Assembly: GCF_003594915.1 (NCBI RefSeq)
Contig: NZ_QZCS01000003.1
Coordinates: 310,001 to 374,000, forward strand
Direction of reading: 5' to 3'
Length of the DNA stretch: 64,000 nt
From: Enterobacter chuandaensis
Lineage (GTDB): Bacteria; Pseudomonadota; Gammaproteobacteria; Enterobacterales; Enterobacteriaceae
Position numbers and translations under genes: made by a program. The notes beneath the pieces were generated by a model that was not told where the DNA came from, did no database searches, and saw nothing but the letters and a program-made list of their open reading frames with translations. Positions 47,176 to 55,801 of the stretch are shown piece after piece. Within the stretch, counting starts at the first letter, position 1; every line of letters starts with the position of its first letter.

Positions 47176-48861
47176 ATGAAAACGCTGCTGATCATTGACT
47201 CCGGTCTCGGACAGGCTCGCGCCTACATGGCGAAGACCCTGCTGGGCGCGGCGGCACAAAAAGCACACCTGGACATTATTGATAACCCAGGTGATGCCGA
47301 ACTGGCGATTGTCCTGGGCGATAAAATCCCCGCTGACAGCGCGCTGAACGGCAAAAAAGTGTGGCTGGGCGATATCAATCGCGCGGTGGCACATCCGGAA
47401 CTGTTCCTGAGCGAAGCGAAAGGTCACGCGACCGTCTACAACGCGCCTGTCGCGGCGGCTCCGGCTGCGACCTCGGGTCCGAAACGCGTTGTTGCGGTCA
47501 CGGCCTGCCCGACGGGCGTGGCGCACACCTTTATGGCGGCTGAAGCCATTGAAACCGAAGCGAAAAAACGCGGCTGGTGGGTGAAAGTTGAAACCCGTGG
47601 CTCCGTGGGTGCGGGCAATGCCATTACGCCGGAAGAGGTCGCTGAGGCCGATCTGGTGATTGTGGCGGCAGATATCGAAGTGGATCTGGCGAAATTTGCC
47701 GGCAAACCGATGTACCGCACCTCTACCGGCCTGGCGCTGAAAAAAACCGCGCAGGAGTTTGATAAGGCCCTGGCAGAAGCCAAACCGTATCAGGCCACCG
47801 GCGCAGCGAAAACCCCGACCGAAGGGAAAAAAGAGTCTGCGGGCGCATACCGTCACCTGCTGACCGGCGTGTCCTACATGCTGCCGATGGTGGTAGCGGG
47901 CGGTCTGTGTATCGCACTGTCGTTCGCGTTTGGTATTACGGCATTTAAAGAAGAAGGAACACTTGCGGCTGCGCTGATGCAGATCGGCGGCGGTTCAGCG
48001 TTCGCGCTGATGGTGCCGGTGCTGGCGGGCTTTATCGCCTTCTCCATCGCTGACCGTCCGGGTCTGACCCCGGGCCTCATCGGCGGTATGCTGGCGGTGA
48101 GCACCGGCTCAGGCTTTATCGGCGGTATCATCGCCGGTTTCCTCGCGGGTTACGTCGCGAAGCTGATTAGCTCGAAGCTGAAGCTGCCGCAGAGTATGGA
48201 AGCGCTGAAGCCAATCCTGATCATTCCGCTGATCTCCAGCCTGGTGGTCGGTCTGGCGATGATTTACCTGATTGGTAAGCCTGTTGCGGGCATCCTGGCG
48301 GGCCTGACCCACTGGCTGCAAACCATGGGCACGGCGAACGCGGTGCTGCTCGGCGCAATCCTCGGCGGTATGATGTGTACCGACATGGGGGGGCCGGTTA
48401 ACAAAGCGGCATACGCGTTTGGCGTTGGCCTGCTGAGTACCCAGACTTATGCGCCGATGGCGGCGATCATGGCGGCCGGTATGGTGCCACCGCTGGCGCT
48501 CGGCCTGGCGACGATTATTGCCCGTCGTAAGTTCGACAAAGCGCAGCAGGAAGGCGGTAAAGCGGCGCTGGTGCTGGGCCTGTGCTTCATTACCGAAGGT
48601 GCGATTCCGTTCGCGGCGCGTGACCCAATGCGTGTTCTGCCGTGCTGTATTGTCGGCGGCGCGGTAACGGGCGCCATCTCCATGGCGATTGGCGCGAAGC
48701 TGATGGCGCCGCACGGCGGTCTGTTCGTCCTGCTGATCCCTGGCGCCATCACCCCGGTACTGGGTTATCTGCTGGCGATTGTTGCCGGTACGCTGGTGGC
48801 AGGCCTGTCTTACGCGGTGCTGAAACGTCCGGAAGCGGAAGTTGTGGCGAAAGCAGCGTAA
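47176..48861 (+). CDS. fruA: PTS fructose-specific EIIB'BC component FruA
   Basis: The fructose permease, which phosphorylates the sugar at C1 during uptake. The 561 residues hold a degenerate N-terminal IIB' domain (1-100), the active IIB domain with the phosphocysteine at about 111 (TACPTGVAHTFMAAEA), an Ala/Pro linker, and a IIC membrane domain from about 225. IIC motifs include GVSYMLPMVVAGGLCIALSF, GGMMCTDMGGPVNKAAY and FITEGAIPFAARDP. It is the last gene of the operon and is followed by a terminator. Confidence 0.97.
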   Translation: MKTLLIIDSGLGQARAYMAKTLLGAAAQKAHLDIIDNPGDAELAIVLGDKIPADSALNGKKVWLGDINRAVAHPELFLSEAKGHATVYNAPVAAAPAATSGPKRVVAVTACPTGVAHTFMAAEAIETEAKKRGWWVKVETRGSVGAGNAITPEEVAEADLVIVAADIEVDLAKFAGKPMYRTSTGLALKKTAQEFDKALAEAKPYQATGAAKTPTEGKKESAGAYRHLLTGVSYMLPMVVAGGLCIALSFAFGITAFKEEGTLAAALMQIGGGSAFALMVPVLAGFIAFSIADRPGLTPGLIGGMLAVSTGSGFIGGIIAGFLAGYVAKLISSKLKLPQSMEALKPILIIPLISSLVVGLAMIYLIGKPVAGILAGLTHWLQTMGTANAVLLGAILGGMMCTDMGGPVNKAAYAFGVGLLSTQTYAPMAAIMAAGMVPPLALGLATIIARRKFDKAQQEGGKAALVLGLCFITEGAIPFAARDPMRVLPCCIVGGAVTGAISMAIGAKLMAPHGGLFVLLIPGAITPVLGYLLAIVAGTLVAGLSYAVLKRPEAEVVAKAA

Positions 48862-48871
48862 GCGAAGCAAT

Positions 48872-48907
48872 AAAAAAGCCGGGTGCTAATGCAGCCCGGC
48901 TTTTTTT
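48872..48907. terminator. Terminator between fruA and nfo
   Basis: AAAAAAGCCGGGTGC, TAAT, GCAGCCCGGCTTTTTTT. Symmetrical A/T tracts allow it to end both convergent genes; its last bases touch the nfo stop. Confidence 0.88.
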
Positions 48908-49763
48908 ATGCCGCCTGTTCAGCGGTTTGCTGTGCCTTCAGCCAGGCAATTTCTTCTGCCCAGATATCCGGATTGATGGTTTCAAGCACCATCGGAATAC
49001 CATCGAAGCGGGCGTCCTGCATAATAAAGCGGAAGGCATCGTGACCGATATTGCCTTCGCCCAGGCTATGGTGGCGGTCAACGCGGCTGCCGAACGCGCT
49101 TTTCGCATCGTTCAGGTGCATGCCGCGCAGATACTTAAAGCCGACAATTCGCTCAAACTCATCAAACGTGTTTTTCGTCGCCTCGGTGGTGCGCAGATCG
49201 TACCCGGCCGCAAACGCGTGGCAGGTATCAATGCACACGCCCACGCGAGACTTATCTTCTACGCCGTCAATAATTGCCGCCAGATGTTCGAACTTAAAGC
49301 CGAGGTTGCTGCCCTGACCGGCGGTGTTTTCAATCACCGCGGTGACGCCTTTGGTCTTATCCAGCGTCATGTTGATGGATTCGGCAATGCGCCCCAGACA
49401 GGCATCTTCGTCAATCTGCATCAGATGACTACCCGGATGGAAGTTCAGCAGCGTCAGCCCGAGCTGTTCGCAGCGCTGCACTTCATCAAGAAACGCCTCG
49501 CGGGATTTCTCCAGCGCTTCCTGAACCGGATGCCCCAGGTTAATCAGATAGCTGTCGTGGGGAAGGATTTGGCCCGGCCCGTAATGGTATTTTTCACAGG
49601 CGGCTTTGAAATCGTCAATCACGTCGGTGGTGAGCGGGGCGGCGCGCCACTGGCGCTGGTTCTTGGTGAACAGGGCGAAAGCGGTCGCCTCGATTTCGGC
49701 GGCGCGAATGGCGGCATTCGCAAGGCCACCGGCAGCGCTGACGTGCGCTCCAACGTATTTCAT
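48906..49763 (-). CDS. nfo: Endonuclease IV (Nfo)
   Basis: AP endonuclease with three zinc ions, acting in base-excision repair. The 285-residue protein has the family signatures [16 protein letters not shown] (metal-ligand Glu region nearby), [40 protein letters not shown], and the terminal [15 protein letters not shown]. The AGGAG ribosome binding site lies 7 T residues before the ATG and is part of a 14-bp inverted repeat (see the regulatory entry at 49764). In E. coli nfo belongs to the SoxRS regulon; I did not identify a soxbox with confidence. Confidence 0.97.
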   Translation of the reverse strand: MKYVGAHVSAAGGLANAAIRAAEIEATAFALFTKNQRQWRAAPLTTDVIDDFKAACEKYHYGPGQILPHDSYLINLGHPVQEALEKSREAFLDEVQRCEQLGLTLLNFHPGSHLMQIDEDACLGRIAESINMTLDKTKGVTAVIENTAGQGSNLGFKFEHLAAIIDGVEDKSRVGVCIDTCHAFAAGYDLRTTEATKNTFDEFERIVGFKYLRGMHLNDAKSAFGSRVDRHHSLGEGNIGHDAFRFIMQDARFDGIPMVLETINPDIWAEEIAWLKAQQTAEQAA

Positions 49764-49813
49764 AAAAAAACTCCTGTTAACCCGAAACGCTTATCATAGC
49801 GGGTTAACAGGAG
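49764..49813 (-). promoter_or_regulatory. Terminator-like hairpin that contains the nfo ribosome binding site
   Basis: On the minus strand CTCCTGTTAACCCG (49813-49800) and CGGGTTAACAGGAG (49784-49771) form a perfect 14-bp inverted repeat with a 15-base loop, followed by seven T and then the nfo ATG. AGGAG at 49775-49771 is both the 3' end of the stem and the Shine-Dalgarno. The loop reads CTATGATAAGCGTTT and holds TATGAT, a possible -10. A transcript from yeiH would form the hairpin; one started in the loop would not. Confidence 0.7.
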
Positions 49814-49827
49814 AAGGACGAGATGGT

Positions 49828-50874
49828 TTATGCCATCAGGCTATGTACGGCGAGGTTAATCGCGCCACCGCCGACAATCAGCCAGATGAAGAGCACCAGC
49901 GCCATCAGCAGCGGCTTCGCACCGGCTTTTTTCAGCGCGCTGACGTGCGTGGTCACCCCCAGCGCCGCCATCGCCATCGCCAGCAGTATGGTATCCAGCG
50001 TCACCAGCATATCCACTACCGCTTTCGGCAGCAGGTGGAAGGAGTTAAAGATAGCGACCACGATGAACAGGATCGCAAACCATGGAATGGTGATTTTGCT
50101 CTTCTCGCTGCCGCCAGCCGGAGCCAGCTGTTTAACGCGGGCCGCAAGGAAAATCAGGAACGGTGCCAGCATCATCACGCGCAGCATTTTGGCAATGACC
50201 GCCGCGTTTTCGGCTTCCGGGTTAATGGCGTGACCTGCCGCCACCACCTGCGCCACTTCATGCATAGTCGAGCCAATATAGATGCCGTAGGTTTCAGGGC
50301 TAAACCAGTGCGCCACCAGCGGATACATGGCCGGATAGAGGAAGATCGCCAGCGTACCGAAAATGACTACCGTCGCGACCGCTACCGTCACTTTACTGGC
50401 TTCGGCTTTAACGACGGGTTCAGTTGCCAGCACCGCAGCCGCGCCGCAGATGCTGCTGCCTGCGCCGATTAACCAGCTGGTTTGCTTGTCCAGACCAAAC
50501 ACTTTCTGGCCGATAAAACAGGCCAGTAAAAAGGTGCTGGTCAGGGTCAGGACGTCGATGGCAATTCCGCTCACGCCCACGTCAGCAATCTGCGAAAAGG
50601 TGAGACGGAAACCGTAAAGAATAATCCCGAGGCGCAGCAAATGCTGTTTAGCAAAGATTATCCCGCCGTCGCAGGATTTCCAGATATGTGGGTAAACGGT
50701 ATTTCCCACGACCATGCCCAGCAAAATGGCCAGGGTTAATGCGCTAAAACCTGCGCCTGCGATAGCCGGGATGCTGCCACCCCATAAGGCCACGCCGGTG
50801 ACCACGGCGCTGAGCGCGAGACCCGGCACGAAGTGCCACACTGTACGATGATGTTGTAAGGTGATTTCTGACAT
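49828..50874 (-). CDS. yeiH: YeiH family inner-membrane protein (UPF0324, putative sulfate exporter family)
   Basis: A 348-residue protein with about ten hydrophobic segments. Conserved blocks are ALTLAILLGMVVGNTVYP, RLGIILYGFRLTFSQIADVG, LIGAGSSICGAAAVLATEPVVKA and GSTMHEVAQVVAAGHAINPEAENAAVI. The family is annotated as a putative sulfate exporter on limited evidence, so the substrate is uncertain. It is divergent from its probable LysR regulator yeiE and followed by nfo on the same strand after 64 bp containing a terminator-like hairpin. Confidence 0.92.
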   Translation of the reverse strand: MSEITLQHHRTVWHFVPGLALSAVVTGVALWGGSIPAIAGAGFSALTLAILLGMVVGNTVYPHIWKSCDGGIIFAKQHLLRLGIILYGFRLTFSQIADVGVSGIAIDVLTLTSTFLLACFIGQKVFGLDKQTSWLIGAGSSICGAAAVLATEPVVKAEASKVTVAVATVVIFGTLAIFLYPAMYPLVAHWFSPETYGIYIGSTMHEVAQVVAAGHAINPEAENAAVIAKMLRVMMLAPFLIFLAARVKQLAPAGGSEKSKITIPWFAILFIVVAIFNSFHLLPKAVVDMLVTLDTILLAMAMAALGVTTHVSALKKAGAKPLLMALVLFIWLIVGGGAINLAVHSLMA

Positions 50875-50930
50875 AACCTTCTCCTTTGTCTGGCTAAAGG
50901 TTACGGCGCTCTGGCTTAAAAATAAAATTG

Positions 50931-50946
50931 ATTATATACTTATAAT
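50931..50946. promoter_or_regulatory. Back-to-back -10 elements of yeiH and yeiE in one palindrome
   Basis: ATTATATACTTATAAT reads TATAAT on both strands: 50941-50946 facing yeiE, and 50936-50931 facing yeiH. The divergent promoters would overlap, so polymerase or the LysR protein at one would affect the other. The -35 elements are not close to consensus. Confidence 0.55.
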
Positions 50947-50971
50947 TAATCTATATAAGTGGTAAGCAACC

Positions 50972-51838
50972 ATGCACATTACATTGCGTCAGCTGGAAGT
51001 GTTCGCCGAGGTGCTGAAAAGCGGCTCGACGACCCAGGCGTCACAAATGCTGGCGCTCTCGCAGTCCGCCGTCAGCGCGGCGTTGACCGATCTCGAAGGC
51101 CAGCTGGGCGTTCAGCTTTTCGACAGGGTAGGGAAGCGGCTGGTGGTCAACGAACATGGCCGCCTGCTGTACCCGCGCGCGCTGGCGCTGCTGGAGCAGG
51201 CCGTTGAAATAGAACAGCTGTTCCGCGAGGACAACGGCGCGATCCGCGTGTTTGCCAGCAGCACCATCGGTAACTACATCCTGCCGGAAGTCATTGCCCG
51301 CTACCGCCGGGATTTCCCGACCCTGCCGCTGGAGATGAGCGTGGGCAACAGCCAGGACGTGATCAACGCGGTGATCGATTTCCGCGTGGATATCGGTCTT
51401 ATCGAAGGGCCTTGCCACAACGTCGATATCATTGCCGAGCCCTGGCTGGAGGATGAGCTGGTGGTGTTTGCGTCTCCGGCCTCGTCGTTATTGCAGGGCG
51501 AGGTGACGCTGGAGCGGCTGGCGCAGGCGCAGTGGATCCTCCGCGAGCAGGGTTCCGGCACGCGTGAGATTGTCGACTACCTGCTGCTCTCGCATCTGCC
51601 GCATTTTCAGCTGGGAATGGAGCTGGGGAACTCAGAGGCGATTAAGCACGCGGTTCGTCATGGCCTGGGCATCAGCTGTCTTTCCCGGCGGGTGATTGCC
51701 GAACAGCTGGAGACCGGATCGCTGGTGGAAATCCCCGTTCCGCTGCCAAAACTGGTGCGCACGCTATGGTGCATTCATCACCGCCAGAAACACCTTTCCA
51801 GCTCGCTGCAGCGTTTTCTGCGCTACTGCGAAATCTAA
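50972..51838 (+). CDS. yeiE: LysR-family regulator YeiE
   Basis: A 288-residue LysR-type regulator: N-terminal winged helix ([42 protein letters not shown]), a linker helix, and a periplasmic-binding-like effector domain ([26 protein letters not shown]). Homologues in enteric pathogens have been tied to sulfite response and flagellar control. A repeat-based hairpin follows the stop. Divergent yeiH is the likely direct target. Confidence 0.94.
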   Translation: MHITLRQLEVFAEVLKSGSTTQASQMLALSQSAVSAALTDLEGQLGVQLFDRVGKRLVVNEHGRLLYPRALALLEQAVEIEQLFREDNGAIRVFASSTIGNYILPEVIARYRRDFPTLPLEMSVGNSQDVINAVIDFRVDIGLIEGPCHNVDIIAEPWLEDELVVFASPASSLLQGEVTLERLAQAQWILREQGSGTREIVDYLLLSHLPHFQLGMELGNSEAIKHAVRHGLGISCLSRRVIAEQLETGSLVEIPVPLPKLVRTLWCIHHRQKHLSSSLQRFLRYCEI

Positions 51839-51843
51839 AAGCG

Positions 51844-51892
51844 CCCCTCACCCTGACCCTCTCCCCTTTGGGGAGAGGGTCAGGGTGAGGGG
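51844..51892. repeat. Perfect 23-bp inverted repeat (complete copy of the CCCTCTCCC/GGGAGAGGG family)
   Basis: Arms 51844-51866 and 51870-51892 are exact reverse complements around a TTT loop. The core is CCCTCTCCCC/GGGGAGAGGG. It follows yeiE by 5 bases and is followed by AAAAAATT, so it may also end transcription. Shorter relatives are at 9267 and 13986. Confidence 0.85.
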
Positions 51893-52022
51893 AAAAAATT
51901 ATGCTTTACTTATAATCCTGGCCGAGTCATGAAGCTCTCTTATAACTGACTATTTCTGCCGGAAGGAACGCAGATCGTCTGCTACAATCGCGCCTCATTT
52001 ATTGAATGGACAGCATTTTCAC

Positions 52023-53492
52023 ATGGTTTCAGAAACTAAAACCACAGAAGCGCCCACGCTACGTCGTGAACTCAAGGCGCGTCACCTGACAATGATCGCC
52101 ATTGGCGGCTCAATCGGTACAGGTCTTTTCGTTGCCTCTGGCGCAACGATTTCGGCAGCCGGCCCGGGTGGGGCACTCTTCTCTTATATCCTGATTGGCC
52201 TGATGGTTTACTTCCTGATGACCAGTCTGGGCGAACTGGCGGCATACATGCCGGTCTCAGGCTCGTTTTCGACCTACGGACAAAAATACGTTGAGGAAGG
52301 CTTTGGCTTCGCGCTGGGCTGGAACTACTGGTACAACTGGGCGGTGACCATCGCTGTTGACCTCGTTGCCGCACAGCTGGTGATGACCTGGTGGTTCCCG
52401 GACACGCCGGGCTGGATCTGGAGCGCCCTGTTCCTCGCTGTCATCTTCCTGCTGAACTACATCTCTGTGCGCGGTTTCGGCGAAGCGGAATACTGGTTCT
52501 CTTTGATCAAAGTGGCAACCGTCATCATCTTTATCGTCGTCGGTGTGGCGATGATCGTTGGTATTTTCAAAGGCGCTGAACCTGCGGGCTGGAGCAACTG
52601 GACGATAGGCGATGCGCCGTTTGCCGGGGGCTTCTCAGCGATGATTGGCGTGGCGATGATTGTCGGCTTCTCCTTCCAGGGCACCGAGCTGATTGGTATC
52701 GCGGCCGGTGAATCCGAAAACCCGGAGAAGAACATTCCGCGCGCGGTGCGTCAGGTCTTCTGGCGTATCCTGCTGTTCTATGTGTTCGCGATCCTGATTA
52801 TCAGCCTGATCATTCCGTATACCGATCCAAGCCTGCTGCGTAATGACGTGAAAGACATCAGCGTCAGCCCGTTCACCCTGGTCTTCCAGCACGCGGGGCT
52901 GCTCTCTGCGGCGGCGGTGATGAACGCGGTGATCCTGACGGCGGTACTGTCTGCGGGTAACTCCGGGATGTACGCGTCCACCCGTATGCTCTACACCCTG
53001 GCCTGCGATGGCAAAGCGCCGCGCATTTTCTCGAAACTGTCCCGCGGCGGCGTACCGCGCAACGCGCTGTATGCGACCACGGTCATTGCGGGCCTGTGCT
53101 TCCTGACCTCCATGTTCGGCAACCAGACGGTCTACCTGTGGCTGCTGAACACCTCCGGGATGACGGGCTTTATCGCCTGGCTGGGCATCGCCATCAGCCA
53201 CTACCGTTTCCGTCGCGGCTACGTTATGCAGGGTCACGATCTCAATAACCTGCCGTACCGTTCTGGCTTCTTCCCGCTGGGGCCGATTTTTGCCTTCATT
53301 CTGTGCCTGATTATTACTCTGGGACAGAACTATGAAGCCTTCCTTGCGGACACCATTGACTGGGGTGCCGTTACGGCCACCTACATTGGTATTCCGCTGT
53401 TCCTGGTCATCTGGTTTGGCTACAAACTGACGAAAGGAACCCGCTTCGTTCGCTACAGTGAAATGGATTTCCCGGAACGATTCAAACAATAA
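52023..53492 (+). CDS. lysP: Lysine-specific permease LysP
   Basis: APC-family inner-membrane lysine:proton symporter that also senses lysine for CadC. The ATG at 52023 (MVSETKTTEAP) gives 489 residues as in E. coli; a TTG at 52002 is unlikely. Twelve hydrophobic segments and the APC signature (HLTMIAIGGSIGTGLFVASGATI, then PGGALFSYILIG) are present, with GFSFQGTELIGIAAGESENP in the middle. Expression in E. coli is controlled by ArgP. No lysine riboswitch is seen in the 184-bp upstream region, part of which is taken up by the palindromic repeat. Confidence 0.97.
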   Translation: MVSETKTTEAPTLRRELKARHLTMIAIGGSIGTGLFVASGATISAAGPGGALFSYILIGLMVYFLMTSLGELAAYMPVSGSFSTYGQKYVEEGFGFALGWNYWYNWAVTIAVDLVAAQLVMTWWFPDTPGWIWSALFLAVIFLLNYISVRGFGEAEYWFSLIKVATVIIFIVVGVAMIVGIFKGAEPAGWSNWTIGDAPFAGGFSAMIGVAMIVGFSFQGTELIGIAAGESENPEKNIPRAVRQVFWRILLFYVFAILIISLIIPYTDPSLLRNDVKDISVSPFTLVFQHAGLLSAAAVMNAVILTAVLSAGNSGMYASTRMLYTLACDGKAPRIFSKLSRGGVPRNALYATTVIAGLCFLTSMFGNQTVYLWLLNTSGMTGFIAWLGIAISHYRFRRGYVMQGHDLNNLPYRSGFFPLGPIFAFILCLIITLGQNYEAFLADTIDWGAVTATYIGIPLFLVIWFGYKLTKGTRFVRYSEMDFPERFKQ

Positions 53493-53510
53493 CCGCACTT
53501 CCTCTCTTTC

Positions 53511-53538
53511 AGCCCGCTCAGTTGAGCGGGCTTTTTTA
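53511..53538. terminator. Terminator after lysP
   Basis: AGCCCGCTCA, GT, TGAGCGGGCT with a T tract on the plus strand. Confidence 0.9.
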
Positions 53539-53546
53539 TGAGCAGA

Positions 53547-55532
53547 TCAGAAGCTGTAGGTCATGCCGACGGTATAGCGACGGCCATCCAGCACGGTGTC
53601 ATACGTATCGTAATCAATCTGCTTATCGAGCACGTTATACACACCGGCAGTAACCAGCAGGTTTTTGTTGGCGTTGTAGCGCATACCGACATCAACCTGA
53701 GTGTAGGACGGCGTACCCTGGGACATTGACGTGCGGCTCAGGTACTCAGACGTTTTACCGCGCAGGTTCAGACGGCTCCAGAATCCGACGTCGGGCGTCG
53801 CCTGCCAGTCCAGGGTGGTGTTGAACATGTGTTTTGGCATTTTATTCAGTGGCTTGCCGGAGAACTGGCCGCTCTTCTGCTCGGACTCTGTATAGGTGTA
53901 GTTTGCAGTCCAGTTCACATCACGCGTGATCTTCCACCCAAAGGAGGACTCCACACCGCGCATGTTGGCTTTGTCCACGTTGACGCGATCGCTGACGAAA
54001 TCATAGCTGTGATCGCCAATCGTACAGGCGGGATCGGCGCTGCTGTTACAGCGGCGAACTTCCGTAATCTTGTCCTTGAAGTCGGTATTAAACAGCGTCA
54101 CACCGGCATTAAGGTTATCGTTATTATCCCAGAGCAGGGCGAGTTCTTCGCTCAGGCTCTTCTCTGGTTTCAGATCCGGATTGCCGACGATGATACCGTC
54201 AAGACGGCCGCCACCTGTCACCTGGCCCCAGCTGGCAGACGACTGACGCAGATCTGGCGCACGATAGCCAGCAGAAACCCCGCCTTTTAACGTCCACTGA
54301 TCGGCCAGGTGCCATACGCCGTAACCGCGCGGCGTCCAGTTAGTACCGTAGTTTTGGTCTTTGTCCATACGCAGGCCGCCGGTCAACGTAAAGCTTTCGG
54401 TCATTGACCATTCATCTTCGGCAAACAGGGCCCAGCTCCAGCGCGTCAGTTTGTTCAGGCCGTCAGCAGCCTCCAGCTGATTACCGTTGTCGCGCAGTTT
54501 CTCATAGCGATACTGCCCGCCGAGGGTCAACGTATGATCGCCGAGGAAAATCTGGTTCTGGTTGTTGAAGGTGGTGTTATAGGAGCGCATTTCGCGACCT
54601 GGATTATTGGTCTCTTCCTGCTGGATATAGCTGGTGGTATTGAAGTCGTCGTAATAACCGCTGTGGGTTAACGAGTAGGTCGTGTGCTCATAGCGCGAGT
54701 CGCTTTTGGTATTTGGCGTACAGGTTGTTCCCCGGCAGGTTTCAGCCGCTTTCGACATCCCCGGGGTGCTGTTTCTGTCCTGAAGCTCGCGAGCAAAGTC
54801 GAGGTCGAAATCGTTCTTCTCGTCCGGCGTGAAGTTCAGCGTAATGCCACCGTTACGCATTTTCTGCTCGTTATAGCCGTTCACGATTTTATCTTCTGCG
54901 CGGCGTGACAACAGCCCCGTCACTTTTGCGCCCAGCAGTCCGTCGATCAGGGGACCAGAAGCGTAGGCGTTGGTCTGGAAGATATCGCCGGAATCATGGT
55001 TTTCCTGGAAGGTTGCATCGCCATGCAACGAACCGGTCCAGGCTTTGGTGTTCGAGACTTTTTTGGTAATGACGTTAATTACGCCACCCATAGCATCGGA
55101 GCCGTAAAGTGAGGACATCGGGCCGCGGATGACCTCGATGCGCTCAATGGACTCCAGCGGCGGCAGCCAACCTTGTTCAATACCCGAGTTGTCGCTGTTG
55201 GGGCGGGTGCTTCGCGTACTGACGCGTTTGCCGTTCACCAGGAACAGGGTGTACTGAGAGGCCATGCCACGAATACTGATATCACTGCTGCTCCCGCCGC
55301 CAGTGACGACAACGCCCGGGACATCTCTCAGGGCATCGGTAACATCACGGTAGGCTTTATCTTCAATCTGCTGTTTTGAAATCACTGAGATGGAGGCGGG
55401 GGCATTCTGGATTTTTTGTTCAAAACCCGTCGCGGTGACGACAACGGTGTCCTGATCGGCTGCGTGAACGAAGGGGGAACATGTGGCAGCGCCAATGGCG
55501 ACGGCCAGGAGCTTAATACGTGGTATTGTCAT
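53547..55532 (-). CDS. TonB-dependent catecholate siderophore receptor, IrgA-like, at the cirA locus
   Basis: An outer-membrane receptor of 661 residues. A signal peptide ends in FVHA, followed by a TonB box region DTVVVTATGFEQ. The plug domain contains NAPASISVISKQQIE, DVTDALRDVPGVVVTGGG, SIRGMASQYTLFLVNGKRV and ERIEVIRGPMSSLYGSDAMGGVINVITKK. The beta-barrel ends in the aromatic YSF. The start at 55532 is chosen because it begins the signal peptide; upstream in-frame residues are not plausible. Position between lysP and yeiG is that of cirA. However, the TRPNSDNSGIEQGWLPPLESIERIE region resembles Vibrio IrgA more than E. coli CirA. It probably takes up catecholate siderophores or their breakdown products. 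Confidence 0.88.
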   Translation of the reverse strand: MTIPRIKLLAVAIGAATCSPFVHAADQDTVVVTATGFEQKIQNAPASISVISKQQIEDKAYRDVTDALRDVPGVVVTGGGSSSDISIRGMASQYTLFLVNGKRVSTRSTRPNSDNSGIEQGWLPPLESIERIEVIRGPMSSLYGSDAMGGVINVITKKVSNTKAWTGSLHGDATFQENHDSGDIFQTNAYASGPLIDGLLGAKVTGLLSRRAEDKIVNGYNEQKMRNGGITLNFTPDEKNDFDLDFARELQDRNSTPGMSKAAETCRGTTCTPNTKSDSRYEHTTYSLTHSGYYDDFNTTSYIQQEETNNPGREMRSYNTTFNNQNQIFLGDHTLTLGGQYRYEKLRDNGNQLEAADGLNKLTRWSWALFAEDEWSMTESFTLTGGLRMDKDQNYGTNWTPRGYGVWHLADQWTLKGGVSAGYRAPDLRQSSASWGQVTGGGRLDGIIVGNPDLKPEKSLSEELALLWDNNDNLNAGVTLFNTDFKDKITEVRRCNSSADPACTIGDHSYDFVSDRVNVDKANMRGVESSFGWKITRDVNWTANYTYTESEQKSGQFSGKPLNKMPKHMFNTTLDWQATPDVGFWSRLNLRGKTSEYLSRTSMSQGTPSYTQVDVGMRYNANKNLLVTAGVYNVLDKQIDYDTYDTVLDGRRYTVGMTYSF

Positions 55533-55634
55533 TTGTACATTCCGTATAAAAATGAATAAAACTCCATCGGGATAACCCTGAGAACTGTATGTTTTTGTCT
55601 TGTAAGAACTCTTTGAGATGGAGAAGAGCCTGGA

Positions 55635-55692
55635 ATTGTACAAAAGAATGTAGAATTGTAAACACAAATGATAATTGAAATCATTTGTGTTT
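55635..55692 (-). promoter_or_regulatory. Receptor promoter with overlapping 33-bp inverted repeat (Fur-like core)
   Basis: On the minus strand TTTACA (55662-55657), 16 bases, TACAAT (55640-55635) make a good promoter. A perfect 13-bp inverted repeat (AAACACAAATGAT, 7-base spacer, ATCATTTGTGTTT; 55660-55692) overlaps the -35. Its centre, ATGATAATTGAAATCAT, is a weak match to the Fur box, with about 10 of 19 positions agreeing. Confidence 0.6.
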
Positions 55693-55762
55693 GAGTGAGG
55701 CGACAGAAAACAGGCTGGATTCAAGCGGATAGAAGTATGTAAAGAGCGGGGGAGGGGAAAGA

Positions 55763-55788
55763 CCCGGTAGGCAGGAGGCGCTACCGGG
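55763..55788. repeat. REP-like palindrome between the receptor gene and yeiG
   Basis: CCCGGTAG and CTACCGGG arms with GCAGGAGGCG between them, 14 bases from the yeiG stop. Confidence 0.65.
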
Positions 55789-55801
55789 CAAAAGGCGGAA
55801 C

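Noticed and set aside
47152..48870. Antisense frames of 234 and 253 codons over fruA
   Set aside because: Shadow frames of FruA; no start signals or recognisable domains.
48642..49799. A 385-codon plus-strand frame running from fruA across nfo
   Set aside because: It crosses the fruA terminator and is antisense to all of nfo; the protein resembles nothing known.
51839..52022. A lysine riboswitch upstream of lysP
   Set aside because: Only 184 bp are available, about 50 of them the palindromic repeat, and no conserved lysine-riboswitch core is visible.
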